Of a stretch of 64,000 nt of DNA, positions 49,899-61,036 are shown one piece after another. The translations under genes were made by a program, and so were the position numbers. Numbering within the stretch: the first letter of the stretch is position 1; each line of letters starts with the position of its first letter. The notes beneath the pieces were generated by a model that ran no database searches, was not told the DNA's origin, and saw nothing but the letters and a program-made list of their open reading frames with translations. The stretch comes from Paralithodes platypus (lineage: Eukaryota; Arthropoda; Malacostraca; Decapoda; Lithodidae). The stretch spans positions 42,997,008 through 43,061,007 of the forward strand of contig CM064572.1 of NCBI GenBank assembly GCA_032716605.1. Reading direction: 5' to 3'.

Positions 49899-52800
49899 AC
49901 AGAAATATTGAGAGTGTAAATGAGAGGTTAATTGGAACAATTTTAGCGTCAGGCGAAAGCGATAAGGATATTCAGTCTCATGCTAAAAATGATGACTATA
50001 ATGCAAATAATAGTAGTGATGGTGCAACAGAAGATGGAAATGTCGCTAAAAACAAAGGTAAATTAGGTATAAAGAAAAGAAGTAAATTGAGAGTATATTA
50101 CACAAACTGTAGGAGTCTATGTAACAAAATGAACGAACTTAGAGCCCTTGTTAGCAAAGAAAATATAGACATAATAGCGCTAACTGAAACGTGGATTAAT
50201 ACAGAAACCAGGCATTTTTTAGCAGAATTTGATATACCAGGATATAGTTTGTTTAAATATGACCGAACAAGTAAGAGGGGTGGCGGTATAGCAGTGTTTG
50301 TCAGGAGTACATTAAAAAGCTGTATTAAATCAGGTATTAGACTAAATAACGATAATGAAAGTGTTTGGGTAGAGGTTAACGAAGGTAGTGAGACCATAGT
50401 TATTGGAGTTATGTATAGACCGCCAAATATGAGTAGAAATGACGGAACGTCATTATGGGAGGAAATTAAAATGGCATCAAGGTTTAGCAATGTGTGCATT
50501 ATGGGGGATTTTAATTTTCCGAATATAGATTGGCAGCATCAAATAGGAGACTCTGATTCTGAGGAGTTTATAGAGGTAGTACAAGAATTTTTTTTATTTC
50601 AATTCATAGATACGCCGACTAGAGGTAATAATATTCTCGATTTAGTTTTCAGTAACAATGAACATATGGTAAATAATGTAGAGATAGGGGACCACCTAGG
50701 AAATAGTGACCACAATTCTGTGTATTTTAATATACAATGGAAAGGTAATACCAGAGAGAATACAACATTAATACCTGACTTTAGAAAAGCCAATTATGGT
50801 GGGTTAAGAAGAGCCCTATTAGCGGACCCTATGGTCAAAAAATTAAGTCGATCCAGGTGTCCAAATGAGTGTACCCCTTCTCAGGCACCTGTCATCTTAA
50901 GTCAGGAAGAGACGTCAACCTTGGTAGATACATACGATAATTTTATCAAGTCAGTATTCAATGCACAAAATAAATACATCCCCAAAAGAAAATTTAGATC
51001 AACACAGAACCAACCCAAATGGATGAATAATAGACTATTAGATCTTCTAGGACAAAAGAGAGGAATATATAGAAAAATTAGAAAAGGCGAAATTCACCTA
51101 CTTGCTTACTATCAGAATCTATCAAGACAGGTAAAAAAGGATATTAGGAAAGAAAAAAGAAATTATGAAATTAAGGTTGCCAATGACTCAAAAAATAATC
51201 CTAAAGCTTTTTACCAACTATATAAATCCAAGGTTAGAGATGTAATTGGTCCCCTTAAAACTTCGATAGGAGAAATGACAGAAAATGATTTAGAAATGTG
51301 CAGTACATTAAATGGTCAATTTCTTTCCGTTTTCACTAATGAAAATTTGGCACAGTTTCCAGAAGTCCGTAAGGTATATAGCGATAGTATAGAAAATAGG
51401 TTAAGTACGGTTACTATAAGTAGAAATGATGTGCTTAAGGAAATTGACAGACTGAAACCTCATAAATCGCCTGGTCCTGATGAGGTATATGCTAGAGTAT
51501 TAAAAGAATGTAGGGATGAGTTAAGTTACCCATTAACATTTTTATTTAACAAGTCATTGGAGACAGGTATAGTTCCAGAAGCTTGGAAGCTTGCAAACGT
51601 AGTTCCGATCTTCAAAAAAGGTGACAAATCAATAGCATCCAATTACCGTCCCATTAGTCTTACATCAATCATAGGAAAGCTACTAGAGTCAATTATTGCT
51701 AGTAAAATTAGAAACCACTTAGATACATTTAATTTAATAAATTCTTCTCAGCATGGATTCACTCAGGGACGTTCTTGCCTTACTAATTTGCTTAGTTTTT
51801 TCTCAGAGGTATGTGAAGCAGTAGATAATGACAAGTCATATGATATAATATATTTAGATTTCAGTAAAGCTTTCGACAGAGTCCCCCACGAGAGATTGAT
51901 GAGAAAGGTTGAGGCGCATGGAATAGGTGGGGCGTTGTTGGGATGGATTAGGTCATGGCTAATTGGTAGGAAGCAGAGAGTCAGCATAAATGGTACGAAG
52001 TCAGAATGGGGAGCAGTCAAAAGTGGTGTCCCCCAGGGATCTGTATTAGGTCCTCTGTTGTTTGTTATATACATAAATGACCTTGATTTAGGTATAACTA
52101 GTAGGATAAGTAAATTTGCAGACGATACCAAGATGGGGAGAACAATTGATTCAGATAGAGATATAGAGTGCCTCCAAAGGGATCTAGATACCTTACACGA
52201 ATGGTCAGTAAATTGGCAGATGAAGTTTAACATTGACAAATGCAAGGTATTAAAGATAGGGAAGATGCATACAAATGTTAAATATAAACTAGCTAATGTG
52301 GAATTAGAAAACTCGAATTGTGAGAAAGATCTAGGTGTGTTTGTTAGCAATGATTTGAAGCCTAGACAACAGTGTATAAGCGTTCGAAACAAGGCAAACA
52401 GGATTCTCGGGTTCATCTCAAGGAGTGTGAGTAACAGAACTGCTGATGTTATCTTAAAACTTTACTTGTCATTAGTGAGACCCCATATGGATTATGCTGT
52501 TCAATTTTGGTGTCCTTATTACAGAATGGACATAGATTCATTGGAGAGAGTACAACGTAGAATGACAAAAATGATCCATAATATTAGAAATCTTCCGTAT
52601 AAAGAAAGGTTGAAGAAATTAGGCTTACATTCGTTAGAGAGACGCAGAGTTAGAGGGGATATGATAGAGGTGTTCAAGTGGGTTAGTGGGATTAACAAAG
52701 GGGACATGACAAATGTACTAAAGCTCAGTGATAGCGAAAGAACTCGTACCAATGGTTTCAAATTAGATAAATTTCGTTTCAGAAAAGATATAGGCAAATA

Positions 52801-52924
52801 TTGGTTTGGTAACAGAGTTGTAGATGGGTGGAATGGACTACCAAGTGCTATAGTGGGATTAAAAACGATAGGGAGCTTTAAGATAAAATTGGATAAGCAT
52901 ATGGACGAGAAGGGTTGGGTGTGA
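49895..52924 (+). CDS. CR1 ORF2: APE endonuclease and reverse transcriptase
   Basis: 1,009 open codons. Endonuclease: YYTNCRSLCNKMNELRALV, IIALTETWIN, RGGGIAVFVR, VGVMYRPPN-type, IMGDFNFPNIDW, GNSDHNSVYF (read as separate motifs). RT: KSPGPDEVYARVLK, NYRPISLTSIIGKLLE, LDFSKAFDRVPH, SGVPQGSVLGPLLF, KFADDTKMG. The C-terminal domain ends KLDKHMDEKGWV. The first ATG (50129) lies inside the endonuclease core, so translation must begin upstream at a non-ATG codon or by passing from ORF1. The frame spans the ORF1 stop within TTTTGAAC. No disruption seen, so it may be a source element. Confidence 0.9.
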   Translation: MNRNIESVNERLIGTILASGESDKDIQSHAKNDDYNANNSSDGATEDGNVAKNKGKLGIKKRSKLRVYYTNCRSLCNKMNELRALVSKENIDIIALTETWINTETRHFLAEFDIPGYSLFKYDRTSKRGGGIAVFVRSTLKSCIKSGIRLNNDNESVWVEVNEGSETIVIGVMYRPPNMSRNDGTSLWEEIKMASRFSNVCIMGDFNFPNIDWQHQIGDSDSEEFIEVVQEFFLFQFIDTPTRGNNILDLVFSNNEHMVNNVEIGDHLGNSDHNSVYFNIQWKGNTRENTTLIPDFRKANYGGLRRALLADPMVKKLSRSRCPNECTPSQAPVILSQEETSTLVDTYDNFIKSVFNAQNKYIPKRKFRSTQNQPKWMNNRLLDLLGQKRGIYRKIRKGEIHLLAYYQNLSRQVKKDIRKEKRNYEIKVANDSKNNPKAFYQLYKSKVRDVIGPLKTSIGEMTENDLEMCSTLNGQFLSVFTNENLAQFPEVRKVYSDSIENRLSTVTISRNDVLKEIDRLKPHKSPGPDEVYARVLKECRDELSYPLTFLFNKSLETGIVPEAWKLANVVPIFKKGDKSIASNYRPISLTSIIGKLLESIIASKIRNHLDTFNLINSSQHGFTQGRSCLTNLLSFFSEVCEAVDNDKSYDIIYLDFSKAFDRVPHERLMRKVEAHGIGGALLGWIRSWLIGRKQRVSINGTKSEWGAVKSGVPQGSVLGPLLFVIYINDLDLGITSRISKFADDTKMGRTIDSDRDIECLQRDLDTLHEWSVNWQMKFNIDKCKVLKIGKMHTNVKYKLANVELENSNCEKDLGVFVSNDLKPRQQCISVRNKANRILGFISRSVSNRTADVILKLYLSLVRPHMDYAVQFWCPYYRMDIDSLERVQRRMTKMIHNIRNLPYKERLKKLGLHSLERRRVRGDMIEVFKWVSGINKGDMTNVLKLSDSERTRTNGFKLDKFRFRKDIGKYWFGNRVVDGWNGLPSAIVGLKTIGSFKIKLDKHMDEKGWV

Positions 52925-53116
52925 AGGGGGATCAGCAGGGTTGGGCCAATCAGCGCTCTGCAGACCCCCGTAATCCTGCGTTAATCTCTAACCGTTTTGG
53001 TAAGATGATCCTCAGGGTATTAGAGTGTTGAGCCTATAATTGGGCTTTGTAATTGGGGTTGTGTGGGACAGGGATCTGCCTTGCTTAGGCCAATCGGCTT
53101 TCTGCAGACTCCCATT

Positions 53117-53140
53117 TTCTTATGTTCTTATGTTCTTATG
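53117..53140 (+). repeat. CR1 3' octamer tail
   Basis: Three perfect TTCTTATG units at the junction with the BEL-2 LTR. Confidence 0.85.
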
Positions 53141-53632
53141 TTAATCAAGGTTCTAAGGGTTAATTATACTCCAGGATTTAACTCACCAATATCTCCACGT
53201 GGCTATGAGGCAAAGGAAAATGATTACCCAATATGGCGGATGACGGGGGAACAGAGACCGGCCCAAAAGCACAAGTCAAGGGAAAAACAAATGATTATAT
53301 AGTATGATAATGGACACGAGTATAAATGCTTAGCTGTCAGTCATGGCATCGTTGAGAGCGTCGTTGTAGTGTAGATGTGTATATTGCTGGTAGTGTACTG
53401 TGAATAGAGGCACGAAAGCACGATCAACTGAGGCGGAAATTATATGTTTACTGGGTGATGTTCGTGGAGGCTCTGAGCTTCCCTCAGACCTTCATCTTGC
53501 TGCTTGACAAACGCCTGGCGCCCAAATTATCGTACCGAATCTATGTTGCTCAATACGATAAATTAAATTAATATATACGATAAATTCATATATACCGGTA
53601 CTACATAAGACCGTGTCAATATTGCTTAATAG
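53141..53632 (-). repeat. BEL-2 3' LTR, middle piece
   Basis: Near-identical to 63110-63588 (GTTAATCAAGGTTCTAAGGG to GTCAATATTGCTTAA), with a few small indels. Confidence 0.9.
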
Positions 53633-55008
53633 CATATTAGGCCTTTTATAATCTTAACTTACTTACAAGTTTGGTATTAGGGTGGTGGCTCAAAGGTGGT
53701 TTAATAGTTATTTAAGCAATAGGTCTCAGTATGTATCTTACAATAAAAAAAGAGTCTGATACTAACAATATAAATTGCGGTGTACCACAGGGTTCCATTC
53801 TCCGACCATTATTGTTTATTATCTACATTAATGATATGGTTAATGTCTCTACGTCACTATTACCAATATTATTTGCTGATGACACCAACTTATTCCTAAG
53901 TGTTAAAAATATCAATGATCTTTTAAATGCAATGAATATTGAACTAGAAAAATATCAGAATAGATTAATTGTAATAAACTATCTTTAAACATATCTAAAA
54001 CTCGGTATATGATATTCAAAACAAAAGGTAAGCAATATATAGAAAATGTAAAGCTGCAAATCAAAGGCATACACTTAAAAAAGGTACATTGTACCATATT
54101 TTTAGGAATACATATTGACTGTAAATTGTCTTGGCATGAACATATTAGTAGTATACGCGGGAAAATTGCTAAAGGTATTGGGATATTATGCAAAGCCAGG
54201 AAATTACTGAATATCTCTACTTTAGTAACATTGTATAATAGATTTGTTTTACCATACATAACTTACGGTGTAGAGGTCTGGGGATAGGCCAATGACTGCC
54301 ATATAAAATATATTATTACTCTTCAAAAAAGGACTATTCGAATCATTTCATCAAAAATAAGTAGAGAACATACCGATCCACTATTCAAGTCGTTGAATAT
54401 ATTATCATTTCCAAAATTATATCAGTATTGTTTATCCAAACTGATGTTCCGATTCAATAAGGGGTCTATACCGGTTGGTCTCAGTGATATGTTTTTTAGA
54501 AACGAGGAGGTACATAACTATCCAACGACACAAAGAAATCATCTACGTGTACCAATTGCAAGATCAACTATGGTACACAAAACTTTTAGACATAAGGGTG
54601 TCACTGTGTGGAACAAGTTATCAAGGCTAATAGATCATCAGTGTTCACTATCTGTTTTCAAACATAAAGTTAAAAATTATCTCCTAAAAATGTAAAATTG
54701 GAATAACATTGAAATTGGTGGCAACTTAATGTATTATTATTTTTGTTTTTGTTGTATTGTGTATGTTTTTTCCTATTCATTTTTGTTTTCTTGTTTCTCT
54801 TTTTTCTTTTGTTTTTTTGGGCATATATCTTATTGTTCTGTGCAGCTAGCAACATAATAATGAAAATACAAAGAGGACATATATACCTTTCGGTATCAGT
54901 CCTCATTGTCATGGACAAAATACTATATAATTATGTGTTGTAACAATTGTATATACTGTATACGTAATTTTGTTTATGACAATAAATGTTTTGAATTGAA
55001 ATTGAAAA
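53633..55008 (+). pseudogene. 5'-truncated L2-like LINE, RT fragment
   Basis: Starts in the RT: RWFNSYLSNRSQYV, NCGVPQGSILRPLLF, FADDTNLFLS (to 53988), then a frameshift, FLGIHIDCKLSWHEHI and YITYGVEVWG (54009-54287), a stop, then FRFNKGSIPVGL, HKTFRHKGVTVWNKL and FKHKVKNYLL (54393-54695). The 3' end has AATAAATGTTTTGAATTGAA near 54981-55000. Broken by at least two lesions. I place it in the L2/Crack-like group on motif style only. Confidence 0.75.
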
Positions 55009-55010
55009 TC

Positions 55011-55143
55011 TTATTGTTCACGATCTAATCTTCGTACGCCGTACCGTGGGAACGACCGTTAGACTATCGTATATACCTAGTGATGTCACAGAGACGTACC
55101 TTAGCACATTAATTGTCTTTCTCTTATCGTATTACACGATACA
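55011..55143 (-). repeat. BEL-2 3' LTR start and polypurine tract
   Basis: On the minus strand, TGTGGGGGGAG (55144-55154) is a good polypurine tract directly before TGTATCGTGTAATACG, the probable LTR start. The piece ends at the LINE insertion. Its counterpart in the 5' LTR lies beyond the window. Confidence 0.65.
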
Positions 55144-55349
55144 CTCCCCCCACAAGAAAACCTGAACCCCACAATAAATTACAGTTGCCCAGAGGCTATC
55201 CTCTGACGCCACATATCAACGGCGCCAGCAGCAGCGCGTCTGGGACGCGTCCCGGTCCGAGGTTGATCACCATCCGTAAGGGGTGAATCGTCACGTTGAG
55301 ACTTCTCGGACCCAGCAATAACAGGTGGAGCCTCAGATTGCAAAGCGGA

Positions 55350-56136
55350 TTAGAGCTCCAAAGCGTACAAACGTCCAATAGGACGAACAGTAATTCCAGT
55401 GGCTGTCCTCAATAGTGTCACCCGTTCTACAGAGTCTTCCCCCTTGTACACCTCCAACACGCGGCCTAATTTCCAGTGCAAACCAGGACTATCTTCTCTT
55501 ATTAAAACTACTTCACCAACAGTAGGTGCCGATGGTCTACCAGACGGTATGATGCTCCTTTCCCTCAATGCTAGCAGATATTCGTTAATCCACCTTTTTC
55601 TAAAGTCCTCGATTACCTTCGATATATACTGGTATCGCTTAGACACCGCTGCTTCAGAGTACAACGAAGGATTCTCTAGTTCTACAATTGACTGGAAATC
55701 GGACAGGAATGCAGTCAATGGTTTACCGTAGAGTAAGTGAGCTGGCGTTAATGGTAGTGGTTCTTGCAGGTCGGTGTACACATACGTGAGCGGAGGATCA
55801 TTCACGACTGCTTCTATTTCGGTGAGAACTGTCATTAACTCACTCTTCTTCAATAAAGCACGTCCTACTACCGCTCTCAATCCTAATCTAACTATGCAGA
55901 CACACCGTTCTCACATTCCACCAAACCAAGGCGCCTTAACTGGGATGAACCTCCATTCGCACTTCATTTCTCCCATAAAAGCGATGATTGTAGGATCACT
56001 GCTAATATCCTTTAGGTATCTAGATGCCTGGATAAAAGTAGGAGCATTGTCGCTAAGTACTAGTTGAGGGAATAAACAACGTGCACAAAACAGTCTAAAT
56101 GCCAGCATGAATTCCTTGCTAGACATATTGTCACAT
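55350..56136 (-). pseudogene. BEL-2 integrase, C-terminal part
   Basis: From the LINE junction: DNMSSKEFMLAFRLF, LVLSDNAPTF (second catalytic Asp), CEWRFIPVKAPWFGG, then a TGA where a Trp should precede the catalytic Glu. The frame goes on with RAVVGRALLKKSELM, EAVVNDPPLTYVY, LTPAHLLYGK, KRWINEYLLALRE, GEVVLIREDSPGLHWKLGR and stops at 55350. Inactive. Confidence 0.85.
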
Positions 56137-58210
56137 AAAAAAATCCACCTAAAAAATCTTGGTTTACTCACGCCTGTTCTACTGCTGTCCGCAATAAGGA
56201 GGAAGCATTCAAACGGTACCGACGCCTTAAAACTCAAGACTCTCATTCTTCCTATGTTTCTGCCCGGAATCAAGCCAAATCTGTTCTTCGACTTACCAAA
56301 CATTCTTTCATAAATAATAAATGCACTGAACTATCCAACTCTAGCTCTTCCCAAGCTTTCTGGCATCTAGCCAAAAACCTCTCCAACAATTTCTCTTCCT
56401 CGTCTTTTCCTCCCCTTTTCCACTCTGATGGCACAACCATCACTTCTTCCTCTGACAAAGCTAAACTCTTCCCTCAAACTTTTGCTAGAAACTCAACGTT
56501 GGATGATTCCGGTGCTATTCCTCTCTCTCCACCCTCCTCTCTCTTACTTATGCCTAATATCCTAATCTCTTCTAAAGATGTACTTTCTACCCTCTCTGGG
56601 CTTAATACTAATAAGGCGTATGGTCCGGACGGTGTTCCTCCTGTTGTTCTCAAAAACTGTGCTTCCGTGCTAACTCCCTGCCTAGGCAACTGCCTAGGCA
56701 AACTCTTTCGTCTCTGTCTATCCTCTAACGTCTTCCCTTCATGCTGGAAATTTGTTCACATTCAACCTGTCCCAAAGAAGGGTGACCGCTCTCAACCCTC
56801 CAACTATCGTCCAATTTCTCTCATCTCTTGTCTTTCTAAAGTTTTTGAAACTATTCTTGCTTCCACATTTCTTAAGCATTTCTCTTTTCACAATCTGCTC
56901 TCAGATCGCCAGTATGGCTTCCTTAAGGGTAACTCTACTGGTGATCTTCTTTCATATCTTACTAACTCTTGGTCATCCTCCTTTCGGGAATTCGGTGAGA
57001 CTTTTTCTATTGCACTAGACATATCGAAAGCCTTCGATAGAGTCTGGCACAAATCGTTAATATCTAAACAACCCTCCTTCGGTTTCTATCCCTCCATCTG
57101 TGCCTTTGTATCTAATTTCCTTTCTGGCCGTTCCATAGCCGCGGTTGTGGACGGCAATTGTTCACTTCCTCACCCTATAAACTCCGGTGTTCCTCAGGGC
57201 TCTGTCCTATCTCCTATTCTCTTTCTAATATTTATAAATGATCTCCTCAACTGTACCTCAATTCCCATACATTCATACGCAGACGACTCAACCTTACACT
57301 ACTCCATTAGTTTTTCAGAATGCCCCAGCCAGCAATCCCTCAATGACAAACGTAATGAAGCCATAGAACTCTTAAATTCTGATCTAAATACTATCTCCAA
57401 TTGGGGCAGAGAAAACCTTGTTACCTTTAATGCTTCCAAAACCCAATTTCTCCATCTATCTACCCGTCAGGATCTCCCAGCGGACTATCCCTTATTCTTC
57501 AACAATACAAAAATCAACCCTTCATCTTCTCTCAATATTCTTGGTGTCTCTTTTTCTTCTGCTCTCAGTTGGAAGGACCATATTACCAGTCTTGCTAAGG
57601 CAGCCTCCCAGAAGCTGGGTGTGCTCAGCCGCCTTAGGGGGTTCTTTTCCCCTGCACATCTTCTTGCTCTGTACAGGGGCATAGTGCGTCCTTGTATTGA
57701 GTATTGTTCACATGTGTGGGGAGGGTCCTCTCACACCGCTCTGCTAGACAAAGTTGAGAGGAAGGCCTTTCGTATCATTAACTCCCGTCCACTAACTAAC
57801 TCTGCAATCTCTCTCTGTCCGCCGCAATGTTGCATCTCTCTCGCTATTCTATCGCTACTATAATAATCAGTGTTCCTCAGAGCTTTCCCAGTGTATACCA
57901 CCTCCTTTACATAGGGCATGTGGTACCCATCTTGCAACTCAATCCCACCCCTACTCTATGCAACTCTCCAACCCAAGAGTGAAACGTTACTCTCAAACTT
58001 TCTTCTACTCAACAGCTGAGCTCTGGAACTCTCTCCCAGAATCAGTCTTTCCCTCTTCCTATGACTAAAATTGCTTCAAAATCTGTGTGTCCAGGCATTT
58101 TGGCTCGAACATCCCTTGATTTTGGCCCTGTCACTCTTTCAACTATGGGGGAGGCACTCGCTATAGGCAGTTATGCCTTTTGCCTCCCTCAATCACATAG
58201 AAAAAAATAA
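56137..58210 (+). mobile_element. I/Jockey-like LINE, 5'-truncated, in the BEL-2 integrase
   Basis: Integrase codons of BEL-2 stop on one side at about 56137 and restart at about 58211 with nothing missing in between, which marks the insertion. Only the RT half and 3' UTR are present. The tail is CAATCACATAGAAAAAAATAATAA. Relatives: 44140-44830 and the 3'-UTR copies at 46015 and 48150. Confidence 0.8.
56150..57863 (+). CDS. LINE reverse transcriptase (partial), I/Jockey-like
   Basis: Open from the linker (WFTHACSTAVRNKEEAFK) to 57863. RT blocks: NKAYGPDGVPPVVLK, NYRPISLISCLSKVFE, LDISKAFDRVWHK, NSGVPQGSVLSPILF, SYADDSTLHYS, FLHLSTRQDLP, ILGVSFSSALSWKDHI, GIVRPCIEYCSHVWGG. The end is shifted shortly after AFRIINSRPL, and further C-terminal codons (NPRVKRYSQTFF, about 57970-58060) lie in another frame. 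There is no start codon of its own because the 5' half is missing. Confidence 0.8.
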
Positions 58211-61004
58211 TAATTCTAAGTGTACCATGCGAGACGTTGCACAGGTAAACAATCATATATAGACCTTAGCTTGCTCTCTCTTTTTCAATGCACCTGTGTA
58301 ATCTAACGCTACAGCTTGGAAAGGTTTGATATGTTTTACACGGCATTCAGGTAAAGGCGGAGCTGGTCCAGTCGCATAAGGTTTACCCTTTAGTCTCTGG
58401 CATATCACACATTTCCTTACTACGTGCCAAGCTACTTGTCGAACTCTGGGTATCCACCACGTGAGATGCAAATTCGAGATGATGTGCTAGACCCTGTAGT
58501 GTTTTACTTCCTTAAGTGCACGTATGACCAATAGATTAGTAACGTGATGTCTTGCTGGCATAAGTATAGGACGGTTTGTGCCGTTCGTTACACCCGACCA
58601 CTTCAGGCGACCCTCACACCTGATGAGGTAATTATCTAGGTGCAACCTCAATTGATCCACTAAGTTAGGCATTATTAACTTATTAGAGCTTTGCAAAGAT
58701 TCTAATTCCTTTGAAAACGTTTCTGCTTGAACCCATTTAATTTAAGCTACATCAGCTGCTTTATATTCACGAGCATTAATGATGTGACCCTTATTGCAGA
58801 GTTGGCCCCTTAATTTAACCTTGATATTGGATATAAATCTCAACACCCAAGCTACAACTCTGACTAATTTATTATAGTCCCCGAATCTTGCCCACTCTAT
58901 TACTAGACCCGGTGGCTCTTTTGGTTGGGCTGTAACTGCCACTGTTTCCAGTGGTAGAAGTCCCTCACCAACAGCTTGCCATATCGTCCATTCATTTTCA
59001 TGGAGCAGCCAATTTGGGCCATGCCACCACAACTCGGACTTTATTAACTGGCTAGCCGTTATAGCCCTAGTTATGAGATCACTAGGGTTGTCTTTTGTGT
59101 TGACATAGTGATATGCAACGTCTGGCAATAGGGCTCTAATCTCATCTACCCTATTTCGCACATAAACTGGCAGAGACTTATTGGTTATTGCTATGTACCC
59201 AGTTGAGTGCTACTTGATTATCGCACCATACGTGAATGACTTTAATATTCAACTCGCTCTCATATGCTGCGCGTACATGTTGCACCAGACGTGCTAATAG
59301 CAGCATGGCAGTCAATTCCATTTTAGGGATAGTTACTTTCTTGACCGGGCCTACCTTGGCCCGGGCTGTAACTAAATGCACCCCAAATGAAGTAACGACA
59401 TATATGGCTACCCCATATGCCGTGGCACTAGCATCGCAAAACGTATGTAATGTAATGTCACCGATTGCTGCAACCTTACGAGGTAGCTGTTTAGTACATA
59501 GGATGTCATACTCTTTCACCAATAATGTCCCTTGATCATTTAAGTCCTCCGGCAAGCTGTCATCCCATCCTACTTTGCATCTCCAAACTTCCTGCATCAG
59601 AATCCTAGCTCTTATGGTAGCGGGTAAGGCTAGACCCAAAGGATAAAAAAATTGCGAAACTTTGCTCAACCGACTTCTCTTCGAGTGCGTTCCTGTTTGC
59701 TGAACAAAAGACTTTGTTTGAAAGGTTAGAATGTCTTGTTTTTGTTGCCAGATCATCCCCAAATTTCTGGTCTTTTCCTGGTTATGAGATGCCGTACCAT
59801 CCATCTTAATTAAATTCTGAAGATCATCACTATTAGTAACCCACTCGCGGAGAAATAAATGAGCTTCTGTAAACAATCTATGTGCTTGCCAGTAGGTATG
59901 TAACAAATGATCCTGATTATCGCTAGAACCCTACAAATTGTCTACATACAACCTGCGAGATAGTTTACTAGTGTCCTCATGAGTATCTGACAGATGTTTC
60001 TTAATTGTGGCATTTAACAAAAACTGCGAGCATGTAGCACCAAAGAGTACGACCCGAAAACGGTAGATCACGACCGGACTTTCAGAGTCGCTAATGTCTT
60101 CGAACCAAAGAAAGCGAGTAACATCTCTATCTTCCTCCTGCAATTTGACCATCAAGAAGGCCTTCTCAATGTCACTAGTAAATGCATATTGCCCCAGCCT
60201 AAATCGCAATAGGTGTTGAGACAAGTCCGACACCATGGACGGACCAGTCAGCAAGCAATCATTTAGACTGGGTTATTGACCTTAGTGGGCCGAACAGTCA
60301 TACACCACCCGTATTGGTGTGGTGGCGCTGTCTTTCTTCACCCCATGATGGGCTAGATAGTGAACCCTTCCCTTCCTAATTGGTTCTTTCTCATCGACTC
60401 TTTCAATGAAGCCTCGGTCTAAGTAACTCCGAAATACATCATCATATGCCTGGCGCGTGCTTGGTTCATTTGTTAGTTTACGCTGTAATGCGCGCAAGCG
60501 ACCCAATGCCAATCCATAGTTTGTTGGCAGGCTCATCTCACAATTTTTCCAGGGTAGACTAACCTTGTATTGCTTGTCTGAGGCACAATAGCTCACAGAC
60601 TCATCAAACTTCTTCAGCGCAATTTCCGAGTCATAGTCAGTCTCCACAGGATTAATGCCTATGTGATCCAGTTTCCACAGTCTTTCCAAGTCGAACTCGG
60701 TAGTCATTTTAGGGTCACTAGGTTGGGAATCCTCCCTTCCCAACTCCTCTGCCGCGGTTACATTCACCCTTAGTATCGAGACCGTGTCGACCAGGATATT
60801 TGACTGTGTGGTATGTACCTTTCCGCTCATGCAATAGCCAAATTTAGTACGAATTAGAATTACACCACACATTCTTTTAAATCCAGGGTATACTAGTTCA
60901 TAATAATGATCCACACCAAATAGAAAATGTACCTCACTCTGATCTCCCATGGGATCTGACAAGTTAACCCCCTTGCTACGTAATGCGTGCTCCACCTTCT
61001 TCAC
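58211..61004 (-). pseudogene. BEL-2 pol: protease linker, RT, RNase H, integrase zinc domain
   Basis: Read from 61004 downward: FLFGVDHYYELVYPG, LDHIGINPVET, GRLRALQRKL, HYLAHHGVKKD, RVVYDCSAH (stop 60282); SDIEKAFLMVKLQ, YRFRVVLFGATCSQFLLN, LYVDNL (60254-59931); LFTEAHLFLREW, FYPLGLALPATIRARI, HTFCDASATAYGVAIY, LELTAML-type, VWCDNQVALNWVHS (59906-59178); NPSDLITRAI (59161-58742); INARE..., then HLTWWIPRVRQ, VVRKCVICQRLKG, VALDYTGAL (first integrase Asp, 58471-58253), and a stop just before LFTCATSRMVH. At least six lesions. Confidence 0.85.
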
Positions 61005-61036
61005 TCCTACTGATACATATTCTGGTAGGGTGTCTA

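Larger units (their letters stand above)
48645..53140 (+). mobile_element. Full-length CR1-type LINE inserted in the BEL-2 3' LTR
   Basis: About 4.5 kb. Both ORFs are open and overlap, and the 3' end is three copies of the octamer TTCTTATG (53117-53140), the tail type known from CR1. The insertion point is defined by the uninterrupted LTR copy at 63108. No target duplication is evident, as usual for CR1. Confidence 0.9.
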
